This document shows positions 24,821 through 33,810 of a stretch of DNA of 42,475 nucleotides, in pieces; the first letter of the stretch is position 1; each line of letters starts with the position of its first letter. The notes beneath the pieces were generated by a model, which was not told where the DNA came from, searched no databases, and saw only the letters and a list, made by a program, of their open reading frames with translations. This stretch comes from an uncultured Lachnospiraceae bacterium. GTDB taxonomy: Bacteria; Bacillota; Clostridia; Lachnospirales; Lachnospiraceae. The stretch covers positions 1-42,475 of the forward strand of contig CAMVOY010000017.1 of NCBI GenBank assembly GCA_947169235.1, given 5' to 3'. The position numbers and the translations under genes are program-made.

Positions 24821-24856
24821 GAATTACATGATCACATGTATGAAAGGCGGTAAGAC

Positions 24857-26233
24857 ATGAAACTGTGGGGCGGACGATTTACCAAGGAGACTGATGAGCT
24901 GGTGAACAGCTTTAACGCGTCCATAAGCTTTGATAAGAGATTTTACAAGCAGGATATCCTGGGATCGATAGCGCACGTGACCATGCTTGAAAAGCAGGGG
25001 ATACTCACGTGTGATGAGAAGGACTCGATCGTTGCGGGGCTTAAAGGGATCCTTGACGATATCGAGAGCGGAGCTCTTTCTATAGATGAAAGTGCCGAGG
25101 ATATCCACAGCTTTGTGGAGGGAACCCTTATTGAGCGTATCGGCGATCCGGGCAAAAAGCTTCACACAGGGCGCAGCAGGAACGATCAGGTAGCCCTTGA
25201 CATGCGCCTTTATACGCGTGATGAGATCATTGCAATAAACGATCTTGTAAAGGGACTTATGGCTGTTATACACAGGATCATGAAGGAAAATGTGGATACG
25301 TATATGCCCGGATTTACGCATATGCAGAAGGCTCAGCCCGTCACGTTTGCTCATCATATGGGAGCGTATTTTGAGATGTTCAGGCGTGATCGCAGCAGGC
25401 TCAGGGATATCTATGACAGGATGAATTACTGTCCTTTGGGCGCGGGTGCCCTGGCGGGAACCACTTATCCTTTGGATCGTACGGATACCGCATCACTCCT
25501 TCAGTTTGACGGTCCAACATTCAACAGCATGGATTCAGTTTCCGACAGAGATTATCTGATCGAGCTGATGAGTGCACTGGCCACTATCATGATGCATCTG
25601 AGCCGTCTGTGCGAGGAGATCATCATGTGGAACAGTGATGAATACAGATTTGTTGAGATGGATGATACCTACTCTACAGGCTCATCTATCATGCCTCAGA
25701 AAAAAAATCCCGACATCGCTGAACTCATACGCGGAAAGACAGGACGTGTATATGGTGCTCTCACATCTATACTCACGACAATGAAAGGCCTTCCTTTGGC
25801 ATATAACAAAGATATGCAGGAGGACAAGGAGCTGTGCTTCGACGCCATAGATACCGTAAAGGGATGTCTGGCACTGTGCTCCGGGATGATCGATACGATG
25901 AAGATCAATCCGGAGGCTATGGCAGAGAGCGCGAAGAGAGGATTTACAAACGCGACGGATGCTGCAGATTATCTGGTAAATCACGGTGTTCCGTTCCGTG
26001 ATGCTCACGGTATCATCGGACAGCTCGTCCTTATGTGCATCGACAGAGGAATATCTCTCGATGAGCTGCCTTTGGCTGAATACAAAAAGATATCACCGGT
26101 GTTTGAAGAGGATATCTTTGATGCGATCTCTATGAAGACATGTGTAGAACGCAGAAATATAATAGGTGCGCCGGGACCGACTGCAATGAAGGCTGTCATC
26201 GCGACGAACGAGGAATACCTCGAAGAAACTTAA
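24857..26233 (+). CDS. argH: Argininosuccinate lyase
   Basis: 458 residues, full length for ArgH. It splits argininosuccinate into arginine and fumarate, the last step of arginine synthesis. The N-terminus KLWGGRF, HTGRSRNDQVA, and the fumarase/aspartase signature GSSIMPQKKNPD are all present; the catalytic His is in the MPGFTHMQKAQP region. AAAGGCGG lies before ATG 24857. No argG or other arg gene is in the window. Confidence 0.97.
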   Translation: MKLWGGRFTKETDELVNSFNASISFDKRFYKQDILGSIAHVTMLEKQGILTCDEKDSIVAGLKGILDDIESGALSIDESAEDIHSFVEGTLIERIGDPGKKLHTGRSRNDQVALDMRLYTRDEIIAINDLVKGLMAVIHRIMKENVDTYMPGFTHMQKAQPVTFAHHMGAYFEMFRRDRSRLRDIYDRMNYCPLGAGALAGTTYPLDRTDTASLLQFDGPTFNSMDSVSDRDYLIELMSALATIMMHLSRLCEEIIMWNSDEYRFVEMDDTYSTGSSIMPQKKNPDIAELIRGKTGRVYGALTSILTTMKGLPLAYNKDMQEDKELCFDAIDTVKGCLALCSGMIDTMKINPEAMAESAKRGFTNATDAADYLVNHGVPFRDAHGIIGQLVLMCIDRGISLDELPLAEYKKISPVFEEDIFDAISMKTCVERRNIIGAPGPTAMKAVIATNEEYLEET

Positions 26234-26262
26234 TCATACAGCTGTAGATTTTTAAAATTGAC

Positions 26263-26291
26263 TTGATTATTTCACATTTTGAGTTTAAAAT
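26263..26291 (+). promoter_or_regulatory. Promoter of the lytic transglycosylase gene
   Basis: TTGATT at 26263-26268, a 17-bp spacer and TAAAAT at 26286-26291, about 35 nt before the gene start. I see no flagellar sigma-D -10 (CGATAA). Confidence 0.5.
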
Positions 26292-26325
26292 AGAGTCAAA
26301 TCATAGGAAAGGACAGGTGGTTCCT

Positions 26326-27222
26326 ATGTCTATTTCGACAATGGTCGTGACAGATGCCACAAGTGCTCCCGCGAGTGGTTCCGCGGTAGCATATTCAGGT
26401 TTGGCACAAAGCGATGAGGATACGACCATAACCCCATTTAAAACAGTTTTGAAACAGGCGACTTCTGCCAAGCAGGCTCAGAAGTCTTCTTCTGATACTT
26501 CCGCAAGTTCGGTTAAAAGAGCTGAGTCCGTAAAGGCAGCTCAGGAGAGTTCGGCGTCAGGCACTACCAAGCTTGAAAATATTTTTAAGAGGGCGTCCGA
26601 GAAATACGGCGTTTCCTACGACTTTCTCGTGGCTGTGGCAAAGGCAGAGTCTGATTTCAATCCCAAATGTGTTTCGAGTGCGGGCGCGATGGGGATCATG
26701 CAGCTGATGCCGGATGAGGTCAAGGACATGAATGTTTCCGATCCGTATGATGCGGAGCAGAATATCATGGCATCAACGAGACTTCTTGCCGCTCATTTGA
26801 AAAAATTTAACGGGAATTATACGCTCGCCGCTGCAGCATATAACGCAGGAAGCGGTGCGGTTAAAAAGTATGGGGGAGTTCCTCCGTATAAAGAGACGCA
26901 GAACTATGTTAAGAAGATAAATCAGTACATGAAAGAAGGGGTAAAAGTACCTGATAAGGATATAAAGGTATCCTATGACTACTCCGCATATGACGGGAAA
27001 GAAGTTAAGCATACCGGAGCATCGGATGCGAAAAACTCGTCATCGTCGGGAACGACTACCGATACGACGAATCAGGCAGATGGCTTTGATCAGGGTGTGA
27101 TGGCAACAGATGAGGATTGGGATAAGGTACGTATCACGGTCGGTACCGGAAATGAAGCGGTGACGATGACGTACGGAGCTTATCTGAAATACAAGGAGCT
27201 TGGATCTTTAGGTGTAGGCTGA
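26326..27222 (+). CDS. SLT-family lytic transglycosylase
   Basis: 298 residues from ATG 26326, with AGGTGG 5 nt upstream. The first ~85 residues are a Ser/Ala/Thr/Lys-rich disordered stretch. The SLT domain follows (about 85-210): KYGVSYDFLVAVAKAESDFNP with the catalytic Glu, SSAGAMGIMQLMP, and AAAAYNAGSGAVKKYGG. A polar tail completes the protein. There is no Sec signal peptide. Because the next gene is a flagellar-operon protein, export through the flagellar apparatus to cut peptidoglycan for the rod is plausible (inference). Confidence 0.9.
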   Translation: MSISTMVVTDATSAPASGSAVAYSGLAQSDEDTTITPFKTVLKQATSAKQAQKSSSDTSASSVKRAESVKAAQESSASGTTKLENIFKRASEKYGVSYDFLVAVAKAESDFNPKCVSSAGAMGIMQLMPDEVKDMNVSDPYDAEQNIMASTRLLAAHLKKFNGNYTLAAAAYNAGSGAVKKYGGVPPYKETQNYVKKINQYMKEGVKVPDKDIKVSYDYSAYDGKEVKHTGASDAKNSSSSGTTTDTTNQADGFDQGVMATDEDWDKVRITVGTGNEAVTMTYGAYLKYKELGSLGVG

Positions 27223-27235
27223 AAGGACTGATCGT

Positions 27236-27664
27236 ATGTCAGAAGAAAAGAATCCGATCAAGCACTCCACAGTTGTTTGTTCTGAGTGTTCCGGCATGAT
27301 GAGATACAAGAGCGCAGGGACCTATGTTTGTGATACCTGCGGTCATGAAGAGCTTGATGATTATGGCACTGTCAGACGATTTTTGGAAAAAAGAGGCCCG
27401 AGTAATATTTTCGAGATCGCAGAGGGGACGGGACTTCCCAGGTCTGTGATCAGTGGTCTTTTTAAGGATGGAAGACTTGAGGTTGCAAAGAGTTCGGCAG
27501 TAAGCGTTTATTGTAAACGCTGCGGTATGCCGATCAGGACCGGAGAGTACTGCTTCAGCTGTCAAGCGGAGATCGATAGGCGCGGAGAGCGCAAAAAGGG
27601 AACCTACAATGCCCTTAAGGGTATGGGTGGAGATGACGGTTCGATGCGTTTCTTAGATAAGTAG
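27236..27664 (+). CDS. YvyF-like flagellar-operon protein (zinc-ribbon)
   Basis: 142 residues. Two Cys pairs near the N-terminus (CSEC and CDTC) form a zinc ribbon. A winged-helix-like middle (FLEKRGPSNIFEIAEGTGLPRSVISGLF) follows, then a second zinc site CKRCGMPIRTGEYCFSC. The final part matches the CxxCG-PI-x-SG-x-x-CxxC pattern I remember for YvyF/TIGR03826 flagellar-operon proteins of Bacillus. It begins 13 bp after the transglycosylase gene with AAAGGA before ATG, so the pair is an operon. Its 3' end overlaps the convergent DUF4364 gene by 12 bp. Confidence 0.72.
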   Translation: MSEEKNPIKHSTVVCSECSGMMRYKSAGTYVCDTCGHEELDDYGTVRRFLEKRGPSNIFEIAEGTGLPRSVISGLFKDGRLEVAKSSAVSVYCKRCGMPIRTGEYCFSCQAEIDRRGERKKGTYNALKGMGGDDGSMRFLDK

Positions 27665-28171
27665 AGTCTTCAGAGCCTGTGAATACAGCTCTTCGCTGTG
27701 TTTTTCCCATGAATTACAGACACGGATGGCGTCCTCCTCGGAGGATACCTCCAGATTGATCTCATAGAGTATATGTGCTCCGTCACGAATGGAGCATGTC
27801 GCGGTATACATACCGTCTTTTGTCAATTTATAATCACTGACCAATGAGGTTTCGTCAAGAGTTTCCACGTGATTTTTCTTCAGATATTCATCGACTTCTC
27901 TACGGATATCCTGTGACAGATCATTTTCAAAAGCCAGTCTTGTCTGTTCCCCTGTTTCAGTCAGTGTGACGTAGCTGCGATGATAGGTGTTTTTCTCCGT
28001 GACCAAACCTGATTCGATAAGCTCTCCCAGAGCTGACTGGGCGTGGATATAGTCGGTATAGCCGAGGGTTGTTATGACATCTAAAACGACACCCTGCGTC
28101 AGTGAAGCTGACGCACGATGGAGTATATGAAGGATGGTCTGTTTGTAGATATTTACAGGTTCGCCGATCAT
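27653..28171 (-). CDS. DUF4364 family protein
   Basis: 172 residues. The first ~70 residues form a winged-helix pattern (YKQTILHILHRA, GYTDYIHAQSALGELIESGLV, YVTLTETGE), and the C-terminal half has LVSDYKLTKDGMYTATCSIRDG and VCNSWEKHSEELYSQALKTLL. This matches DUF4364, a family common in Clostridia, probably a PadR-like DNA-binding regulator. It reads leftward, divergent from malic enzyme and convergent with the YvyF-like gene. GCGGGGG lies 5 nt before the start. Confidence 0.82.
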   Translation of the reverse strand: MIGEPVNIYKQTILHILHRASASLTQGVVLDVITTLGYTDYIHAQSALGELIESGLVTEKNTYHRSYVTLTETGEQTRLAFENDLSQDIRREVDEYLKKNHVETLDETSLVSDYKLTKDGMYTATCSIRDGAHILYEINLEVSSEEDAIRVCNSWEKHSEELYSQALKTLLI

Positions 28172-28272
28172 TTTTACCCCCGCGTGGTGTTCGTTTTAAC
28201 TACTATTACATTGTAACCATTTTTAAAAAAAATACAAGTACAAAATAAAAATACTTAGAATGGAGGATTACC

Positions 28273-29421
28273 ATGGACACAAATGAAAAAGCACTTATGT
28301 TGCACGAGCAATGGAAAGGAAAGATCGATACCACTCCGAAATGTGAGGTGAACACCTCTGAGGATCTCGCGCTCGCGTATACACCGGGAGTTGCAGAACC
28401 CTGCAAGGTTATCGCTAAGGATAAGGAGGCAGTTTACAAATATACCATTAAGCAGAATACCGTGGCAGTAGTGTCTGACGGAAGTGCCGTGCTGGGTCTG
28501 GGAAATATCGGACCTGAGGCTGCGATGCCTGTTATGGAGGGAAAGGCCGTACTGTTTAAGGAGTTCGGTGGAGTAAATGCATTTCCGATCTGCCTTGATA
28601 CACAGGATACGGATGAGATAATCGAGACCGTGGTCCGCATCGCACCCGGATTCGGAGGGATAAATCTTGAGGATATCTCGGCGCCGCGTTGCTTTACGAT
28701 CGAGCAGGAACTCAAAAAGAGACTGCATATTCCGGTATTCCATGATGATCAGCATGGAACGGCGATCGTGGTTCTCTCAGGTATCATAAATGCACTGAAG
28801 ATCGTGAACAAGAAAAAAGAAGACTGTCGTATCGTGGTGAACGGTTCGGGGGCAGCGGGTATCGCTATCTCTAAGCTCCTTTTGCGCTATGGATTTAAAC
28901 ACATCATCCTTTGCGACAGCGCGGGTATCGTTCACAGGGATTCGGACAGATTAAATGATGTAAAAAGAGAGATGCTGGAAGTTACAAACCTTGAGAATAA
29001 AAAAGGAAATCTTGCCGATGCCATGGTCGGTTCCGATATCTTCATCGGAGTAAGTGCTCCGGGAGTAGTTACCGAAGAGATGGTACGTTCGATGAACAGG
29101 GATGCGATCATTTTTGCAATGGCAAATCCTGTTCCGGAGATCATGCCGGATCTGGCCAAGAAGGCAGGAGCGAAGGTCATAGGTACGGGAAGATCTGATT
29201 TCCCGAATCAGGTAAACAATGTGCTCGCTTTCCCCGGACTTTTCAGAGGAGCATTGGAGGGAAGAGCCGAGCAGATAACAGAGGAAATGAAACTCGCGGC
29301 AGCTGAGGCGATCGCTTCACTTATATCGGAGGATGATCTTGATGCGGATCATATCATACCGGAGGCGTTCGATCCGAGAGTATCCGATGTGGTCAGTGAT
29401 GCCGTAAAGAGACTGATCTGA
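28273..29421 (+). CDS. NAD(P)-dependent malic enzyme
   Basis: 382 residues, the size of short bacterial malic enzymes. It decarboxylates malate to pyruvate with reduction of NAD(P). Seen: LALAYTPGVAEPC at the start, VSDGSAVLGLGNIGP, the Tyr/Lys active-site region, FGGINLEDISAPRCF, and HDDQHGTAIVVLSG for metal binding, then a Rossmann motif VVNGSGAAGIAI. GGAGG precedes ATG 28273. A perfect 11-bp palindrome, TTACATTGTAA (28206-28216), lies in the intergenic space with DUF4364 and could be an operator. Rho follows 28 bp later. Confidence 0.95.
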   Translation: MDTNEKALMLHEQWKGKIDTTPKCEVNTSEDLALAYTPGVAEPCKVIAKDKEAVYKYTIKQNTVAVVSDGSAVLGLGNIGPEAAMPVMEGKAVLFKEFGGVNAFPICLDTQDTDEIIETVVRIAPGFGGINLEDISAPRCFTIEQELKKRLHIPVFHDDQHGTAIVVLSGIINALKIVNKKKEDCRIVVNGSGAAGIAISKLLLRYGFKHIILCDSAGIVHRDSDRLNDVKREMLEVTNLENKKGNLADAMVGSDIFIGVSAPGVVTEEMVRSMNRDAIIFAMANPVPEIMPDLAKKAGAKVIGTGRSDFPNQVNNVLAFPGLFRGALEGRAEQITEEMKLAAAEAIASLISEDDLDADHIIPEAFDPRVSDVVSDAVKRLI

Positions 29422-29448
29422 AGGGAAGGATAAGAAACGGAGGGAAGA

Positions 29449-30954
29449 ATGGATTTAGAAAACAAGACATTGCAGGAACTCAGAGAGATGGCAAAGGAGA
29501 AGGGTATCGAAAAATACTCCTCCATGCGAAAGGCTGATCTGATAAAGAGGCTCGGAGCATCATTGGCTGCTCCTGTTGCAGATGCCGTGAAACCGGAAAA
29601 GCATGAGAAGCAGGAAAAACATGAGAAACCAAACAGATCCGACAGAAAGCATGCTCAGCCTGAAAAACGTCAGGAAAAGCCTGAACAGCGGGAGCAGCCA
29701 AGTGATCGCAGGCAGAATTATCATAACGGGAATACCAGAAGTCGTTATCATGACGGCTCAGACGGTGTGATCAGTGTTCAGAAGGAGAGGCAGATCGAGG
29801 AGGTAGCTCCAACGGAGCTTAAGGATCTCGACAGTGGCATCACCAAAAACGGAATACTGGAGATCATGACAGAGGGATATGGTTTTATCCGTTGTGACAA
29901 CTATCTTCCGGGTGAGGATGATGTATACGTATCGCCTCAGTTTATCCGCAGATTCGGTCTGCGTACGGGAGATATCATCACCGGTAATCTTCGTCGCAGA
30001 ACTCAGAACGAAAAGTTCTCCGCACTTCTTTATATGAAGAAGGTTAACGGTTTGCCGACAAGCTATCTGTATGACAGAAAGAAGTTTGAAAATCTGACGC
30101 CGATCTTTCCGGATGAGAGGATCAGGCTCGAAACACCGGGAGCAGCTGTCTCCATGAGGATGCTGGATCTGATATCTCCGATAGGTAAGGGACAGCGTGG
30201 TATGATCGTGTCTCAGCCGAAGACGGGAAAGACGACGCTTATCAAGCAGGTGGCAAAGTCAGTCACGAAAAATCATCCCGATATGAAGATGATAATCCTT
30301 CTTATCGATGAGCGACCGGAGGAGGTTACTGACATCAAGGAGTCTATCGAGGGCAACCAGGTTGAGGTCATCTACTCGACCTTTGATGAGCTTCCTGAGA
30401 ATCACAAACGTGTTTCCGAGATGGTCATTGAGCGTGCCAAGCGTCTCGTAGAGTGCGGAGAGGATGTTATGATCCTGCTTGACTCGATCACGAGACTTGC
30501 AAGAGCCTATAACCTTACGGTCACTCCCAGCGGACGTACTCTTTCGGGTGGTCTGGATCCTGCGGCATTGCATATGCCGAAGAGATTTTTCGGTGCTGCG
30601 AGAAACATGCGTGAGGGTGGAAGTCTGACTATCCTTGCAACAGCGCTTGTTGATACCGGAAGCCGTATGGATGATGTCGTTTTCGAGGAGTTCAAGGGTA
30701 CCGGTAACATGGAGCTTATGCTGGATCGATCCCTTTCCGAAAAAAGGATCTTCCCGGCTATAGATATCACGAAGTCGAGTACCAGACGCGAGGATCTGCT
30801 TCTCGATGAAGAGGAGCAGGAGTGCGTCGTGAAGATCAGAAGGATGCTCGGAGGGATGAGGCCGGATCAGGCCATGGAACAGGTGATGGATATATTCAGA
30901 CGTACGAAGGACAATCGGGAATTTATCGAGATGGTCAAAAAGATCAGGATTTGA
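29449..30954 (+). CDS. rho: Transcription termination factor Rho
   Basis: 501 residues. An N-terminal helical domain ([25 protein letters not shown]) is followed by a Lys/Glu/His/Arg-rich low-complexity linker of about 65 residues (50-115) that E. coli Rho lacks but many Clostridia and Actinobacteria have. Next come the cold-shock-like RNA-binding domain ([20 protein letters not shown]), Walker A PKTGKTTL near residue 258, [13 protein letters not shown], and the Q- and R-loop regions to the C-terminus. GGAGGG lies 6 nt before ATG. The stop codon TGA lies at the left border of the second inverted-repeat element. Confidence 0.97.
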   Translation: MDLENKTLQELREMAKEKGIEKYSSMRKADLIKRLGASLAAPVADAVKPEKHEKQEKHEKPNRSDRKHAQPEKRQEKPEQREQPSDRRQNYHNGNTRSRYHDGSDGVISVQKERQIEEVAPTELKDLDSGITKNGILEIMTEGYGFIRCDNYLPGEDDVYVSPQFIRRFGLRTGDIITGNLRRRTQNEKFSALLYMKKVNGLPTSYLYDRKKFENLTPIFPDERIRLETPGAAVSMRMLDLISPIGKGQRGMIVSQPKTGKTTLIKQVAKSVTKNHPDMKMIILLIDERPEEVTDIKESIEGNQVEVIYSTFDELPENHKRVSEMVIERAKRLVECGEDVMILLDSITRLARAYNLTVTPSGRTLSGGLDPAALHMPKRFFGAARNMREGGSLTILATALVDTGSRMDDVVFEEFKGTGNMELMLDRSLSEKRIFPAIDITKSSTRREDLLLDEEEQECVVKIRRMLGGMRPDQAMEQVMDIFRRTKDNREFIEMVKKIRI

Positions 30955-31270
30955 TTATTCAGTAGCATATGCTGCCTTATGAGATATCATCCACGGGCAA
31001 CGGGCACGAGCTTATCGATTCACAGCACCTTTTGATAATCTCGGATGCCCCTGCGGCACTCGCTTGTTTCGTGCGCACTATGTGCTTCGAAACTACGCTC
31101 AAACAAGTCCTCGGGGCATCCATCAAAAGGCACTGTTTATCAGATAAGCTCGGCTAATGTTGCCCTTAGTATGAATCTCATGTCGGCAGCAGCATGCTAT
31201 CAGGCCACAACCGACCGCCTATGTGGCCGTACGTGATGCGGACCATGAAACTTGCTACTGAATAATCAAA
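30951..31270. repeat. Long branched inverted-repeat element, copy 2
   Basis: Perfect 17-bp ends, TTGATTATTCAGTAGCA at 30951-30967 and its complement at 31253-31269. Inner arms pair as GGGCAAC (30995-31001) with GTTGCCC (31159-31165), GAGCTTATC with GATAAGCTC, CCTTTTGAT with ATCAAAAGG, and GGATGCCCC (31043-31051) with GGGGCATCC (31113-31121). A side hairpin, GGCCACA / TGTGGCC (31203-31228), branches off the right arm. The - strand core CTTGTTTGAGCGTAG (complement of 31093-31107) equals that of copy 1. It fills the rho-rpmE gap with no ORF, and the left end includes the rho stop codon. It might also act as the rho 3' terminator structure (inference). Confidence 0.8.
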
Positions 31271-31296
31271 TTAAGGGCATTTTTTTTAAAAAGTGC

Positions 31297-31325
31297 TTGC
31301 ATTTTGTTTTTATATATGATAGAAT
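31297..31325 (+). promoter_or_regulatory. Promoter of rpmE
   Basis: TTGCAT at 31297-31302, a 17-bp spacer and TAGAAT at 31320-31325, lying just outside the inverted-repeat element. The ~75-nt leader to the start at 31407 is long enough for regulation, but no clear fold was found by eye. Confidence 0.6.
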
Positions 31326-31406
31326 AAGCAAGCGTTTGTATGAAAACACTGAAAATTCGTCTATTAAGACTTGTTTTTCGTAAAGCAACATGTCAGGAGG
31401 TGTATC

Positions 31407-31607
31407 ATGAGAGAAGGAATTCATCCGGAGTACTACCAGGCAAAGGTAGTATGCAACTGCGGAAATGAATTTGTGACAGGCTCGACTAAGGAGGATATCC
31501 ACGTCGAGGTTTGCTCAAAGTGCCATCCGTTCTACACAGGACAGCAGAAGGCTGCCCAGGCACGTGGCGCGATCGAGAAGTTCAACCGCAGATACGGCTT
31601 AAAATAG
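31407..31607 (+). CDS. rpmE: Ribosomal protein L31
   Basis: 66 residues from ATG 31407, preceded by AGGAGGTGTATC. It starts [16 protein letters not shown], with the zinc ligands in CNCG and CSKC, so it is the zinc-containing (C+) form. It ends in FNRRYGLK as usual. A longer in-frame start at 31371 lacks a ribosome-binding site and family support. A terminator follows at 31629. The rpmE-yqhQ-prmC-prfA order is typical of Clostridia. Confidence 0.97.
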   Translation: MREGIHPEYYQAKVVCNCGNEFVTGSTKEDIHVEVCSKCHPFYTGQQKAAQARGAIEKFNRRYGLK

Positions 31608-31628
31608 CATAATACCAAGAATACTCAG

Positions 31629-31656
31629 GAGACCAAGTTTTGCTTGGTCTCTTTGT
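31629..31656 (+). terminator. Terminator of rpmE
   Basis: GAGACCAAG (31629-31637) pairs with CTTGGTCTC (31643-31651) around a short T-rich loop, followed by TTTGTC and more T. An inverted pair GTTTAAA (31668-31674) / TTTAAAC (31687-31693) lies just downstream, in the yqhQ leader. Confidence 0.75.
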
Positions 31657-31712
31657 CTTATTTTATGGTTTAAATAGGGGGAGTGTTTTAAACGCTTCGG
31701 AATGGAGGTTGT

Positions 31713-32816
31713 ATGGCTAGATATTCGGGCATAGGCGGTCAGGCCGTGATAGAAGGCGTGATGATGAAGAACAAAGGTGAGTACGCCGTTGCAGTCAGGA
31801 AGCCAAACGGAGAGATCGAGGTTCAAAAGAAAAAGAGCACGAGCCTCAGAGACAGATACAAGGCTTTGGATCTTCCCATCATACGCGGTGTGGTGACTTT
31901 TATCGAGTCCTTTACAATGGGAATGGGAGTGCTCAACTATTCAGCGTCTTTTTATGAGGATGATGAAAAAAAGGACATGACCGAGGAAGAGAAAAAAAAG
32001 GCAGAGAAAAAGGAGAGTATCCTCACTGTTCTCGTCATGATACTCGCGATAATACTTGCCATAGGTATTTTTATCCTGGCGCCCTTTTTTGCAATGGAAG
32101 CGCTGGAAAATGCGATACCATCAGAGATGCTCAGAGGCTTTTTGGAAGGTGTTCTGCGCGTGATCATTTTTATTGCGTATGTGAAGCTGATCACTCTGGT
32201 TGATGATATCAAGAGACTTTTTATGTATCACGGTGCCGAGCACAAGTCGATCAACTGTGTTGAAAACGGAGAGGATCTGACTGTCGAGAATGTGAGAAAG
32301 CAGTCTACCGAGCACAGACGTTGCGGAACGAGCTTTCTTCTTTTCGTTATGGTGGTTTCTATTCTGTTCTTTATGTTTATAATAGTCGGAGCCGTATGGC
32401 TTCGCATGTTGTTAAGAATACTTTTGATCCCTGTTATAGCAGGGTTATCATACGAGCTTATTCGCTTTTTGGGAAGTCATGAAGGTAAAGCTGTCTACAT
32501 CATCTCCCGTCCGGGAATGTGGCTTCAGAGGCTGACAACGGCTGAACCGAATGATGATATGATAGCTGTGGCTATCGCGTCGGTTAACGCGGTGTTTGAC
32601 TGGAGAGAGTTCCAGGGCAAAGAGCCTCTCCCGACCGAGATGGAGAGTGAGGATGAGCCCGATAAGTCAGGGGAAGCCGACGCGGATATCAAGTCTGAAG
32701 GATCCGATGAGTCAGAGCCTGTCATGAAGCATGCTGATATGCCGTGGGTAAAGGTTGCCGAGGAGGCTCTTCGGGGCGAGTCAGGTGTAGAGGATGTCGA
32801 AGTTGAAGACTTATAA
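31713..32816 (+). CDS. yqhQ: YqhQ-like membrane protein, DUF1385
   Basis: 367 residues. N-terminus GIGGQAVIEGVMM, then two or more hydrophobic segments (about 106-135 and 205-245), with YHGAEHKSINCVE and EHRRCGTSFLLF, the conserved His/Cys motifs of DUF1385. The acidic tail from about residue 308 is not conserved in the family. GGAGG precedes ATG 31713. The function is unknown. It overlaps the prmC start by 23 bp, so it is translationally coupled to the release-factor methyltransferase. Confidence 0.9.
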   Translation: MARYSGIGGQAVIEGVMMKNKGEYAVAVRKPNGEIEVQKKKSTSLRDRYKALDLPIIRGVVTFIESFTMGMGVLNYSASFYEDDEKKDMTEEEKKKAEKKESILTVLVMILAIILAIGIFILAPFFAMEALENAIPSEMLRGFLEGVLRVIIFIAYVKLITLVDDIKRLFMYHGAEHKSINCVENGEDLTVENVRKQSTEHRRCGTSFLLFVMVVSILFFMFIIVGAVWLRMLLRILLIPVIAGLSYELIRFLGSHEGKAVYIISRPGMWLQRLTTAEPNDDMIAVAIASVNAVFDWREFQGKEPLPTEMESEDEPDKSGEADADIKSEGSDESEPVMKHADMPWVKVAEEALRGESGVEDVEVEDL

Positions 32817-33753
32817 TGAACTTCTGATAAATGCGACCGATGAACTTGAGTCCGCAGACGTGCCGGAGCCGGAGCTGAATGCGTGGTATCTTTTGGCGTG
32901 GTCGGTAGCCATATCAAGGGAGGAACGACCGGATGACGAGAGTGAAACCCGGAAAGACGAGGACGAGTCAGAGTTTGTGATCAGGCTGTCGCGGAGCATG
33001 CCCGACCGTGCGTGGTATATGATGCACGCAGAAGATGAGGCAGATGAGTCGGTGACACAGACTTTGGAACGGCTCATTGAGTACAGGAAAAAGAGAGTCC
33101 CGCTTGAGTATATAACTCACTATACGGAGTTTATGGGTTTACCTTTTTATGTAGATCCTTCGGTGCTGATACCCAGGCAGGACACGGAGTGTGTGGTGGA
33201 AGCCGCATTGGATATACTAAAGAAAGATCACGCCGAAAAAAGTGCTGATGTTCTGGATATGTGCACGGGGTCAGGGTGTATTGCCATAAGCCTTGCAAAG
33301 CATGGCGGGCTAAAGAGTGTAGCTGCCACGGATAAATCAAAAGAGGCACTGAAGGTAGCGAAAACAAACGCTGAGGTAAATGGAGTTGATATAAGTTTCT
33401 TTCAGGGTGATCTGTGGGAGGCTGTCGAAAAAAGTCCGCAAAAGTATGACATCGTTATCAGTAATCCGCCATATATAAAACATGACGTGATGAGTGAACT
33501 TATGGATGAAGTCCGGGATTATGAGCCGGTGATGGCGCTGGACGGTGGTGAGGACGGCCTTTTGTTCTACAGGAGTATTACTCTGAGAATCGGTGAATTT
33601 TTACGACAGGGTGGCAGTCTGATATTCGAGATTGGATATGATCAGGGAAAGTCGGTGGCCGAACTTATGAGAGAGTCCGGATTTGCTGATATAGAGGTCA
33701 GGAAGGATTACTGCGGATGCGATCGCATAGTGACCGGAAGGTTTAGCGGATGA
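32794..33753 (+). CDS. prmC: PrmC, release-factor glutamine methyltransferase
   Basis: 319 residues. PrmC methylates the Gln of the GGQ motif in release factors RF1/RF2. The SAM-binding motif VLDMCTGSGCIAISLA and the catalytic NPPYIK are present, with PLEYITHYTEFMGLPFYVDPSVLIPRQDTE upstream. The N-terminal helical domain carries an acidic insertion at about residues 44-62 (ERPDDESETRKDEDESE), making it longer than the usual ~280. It is next to prfA, its substrate gene, with a 23-bp overlap with yqhQ. GAGG lies just before the start. Confidence 0.95.
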   Translation: MSKLKTYNELLINATDELESADVPEPELNAWYLLAWSVAISREERPDDESETRKDEDESEFVIRLSRSMPDRAWYMMHAEDEADESVTQTLERLIEYRKKRVPLEYITHYTEFMGLPFYVDPSVLIPRQDTECVVEAALDILKKDHAEKSADVLDMCTGSGCIAISLAKHGGLKSVAATDKSKEALKVAKTNAEVNGVDISFFQGDLWEAVEKSPQKYDIVISNPPYIKHDVMSELMDEVRDYEPVMALDGGEDGLLFYRSITLRIGEFLRQGGSLIFEIGYDQGKSVAELMRESGFADIEVRKDYCGCDRIVTGRFSG

Positions 33754-33810
33754 GCGTGAGGATCCGGTGTGTCGCAGAGTGTGGTCCCGAAATGGAGGTT
33801 TGAGGTTGAT

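Noticed and set aside
31045-31236. Small + strand ORFs inside element copy 2
   Set aside because: They have no ribosome-binding sites and their codons are dictated by the pairing arms of the inverted repeat.
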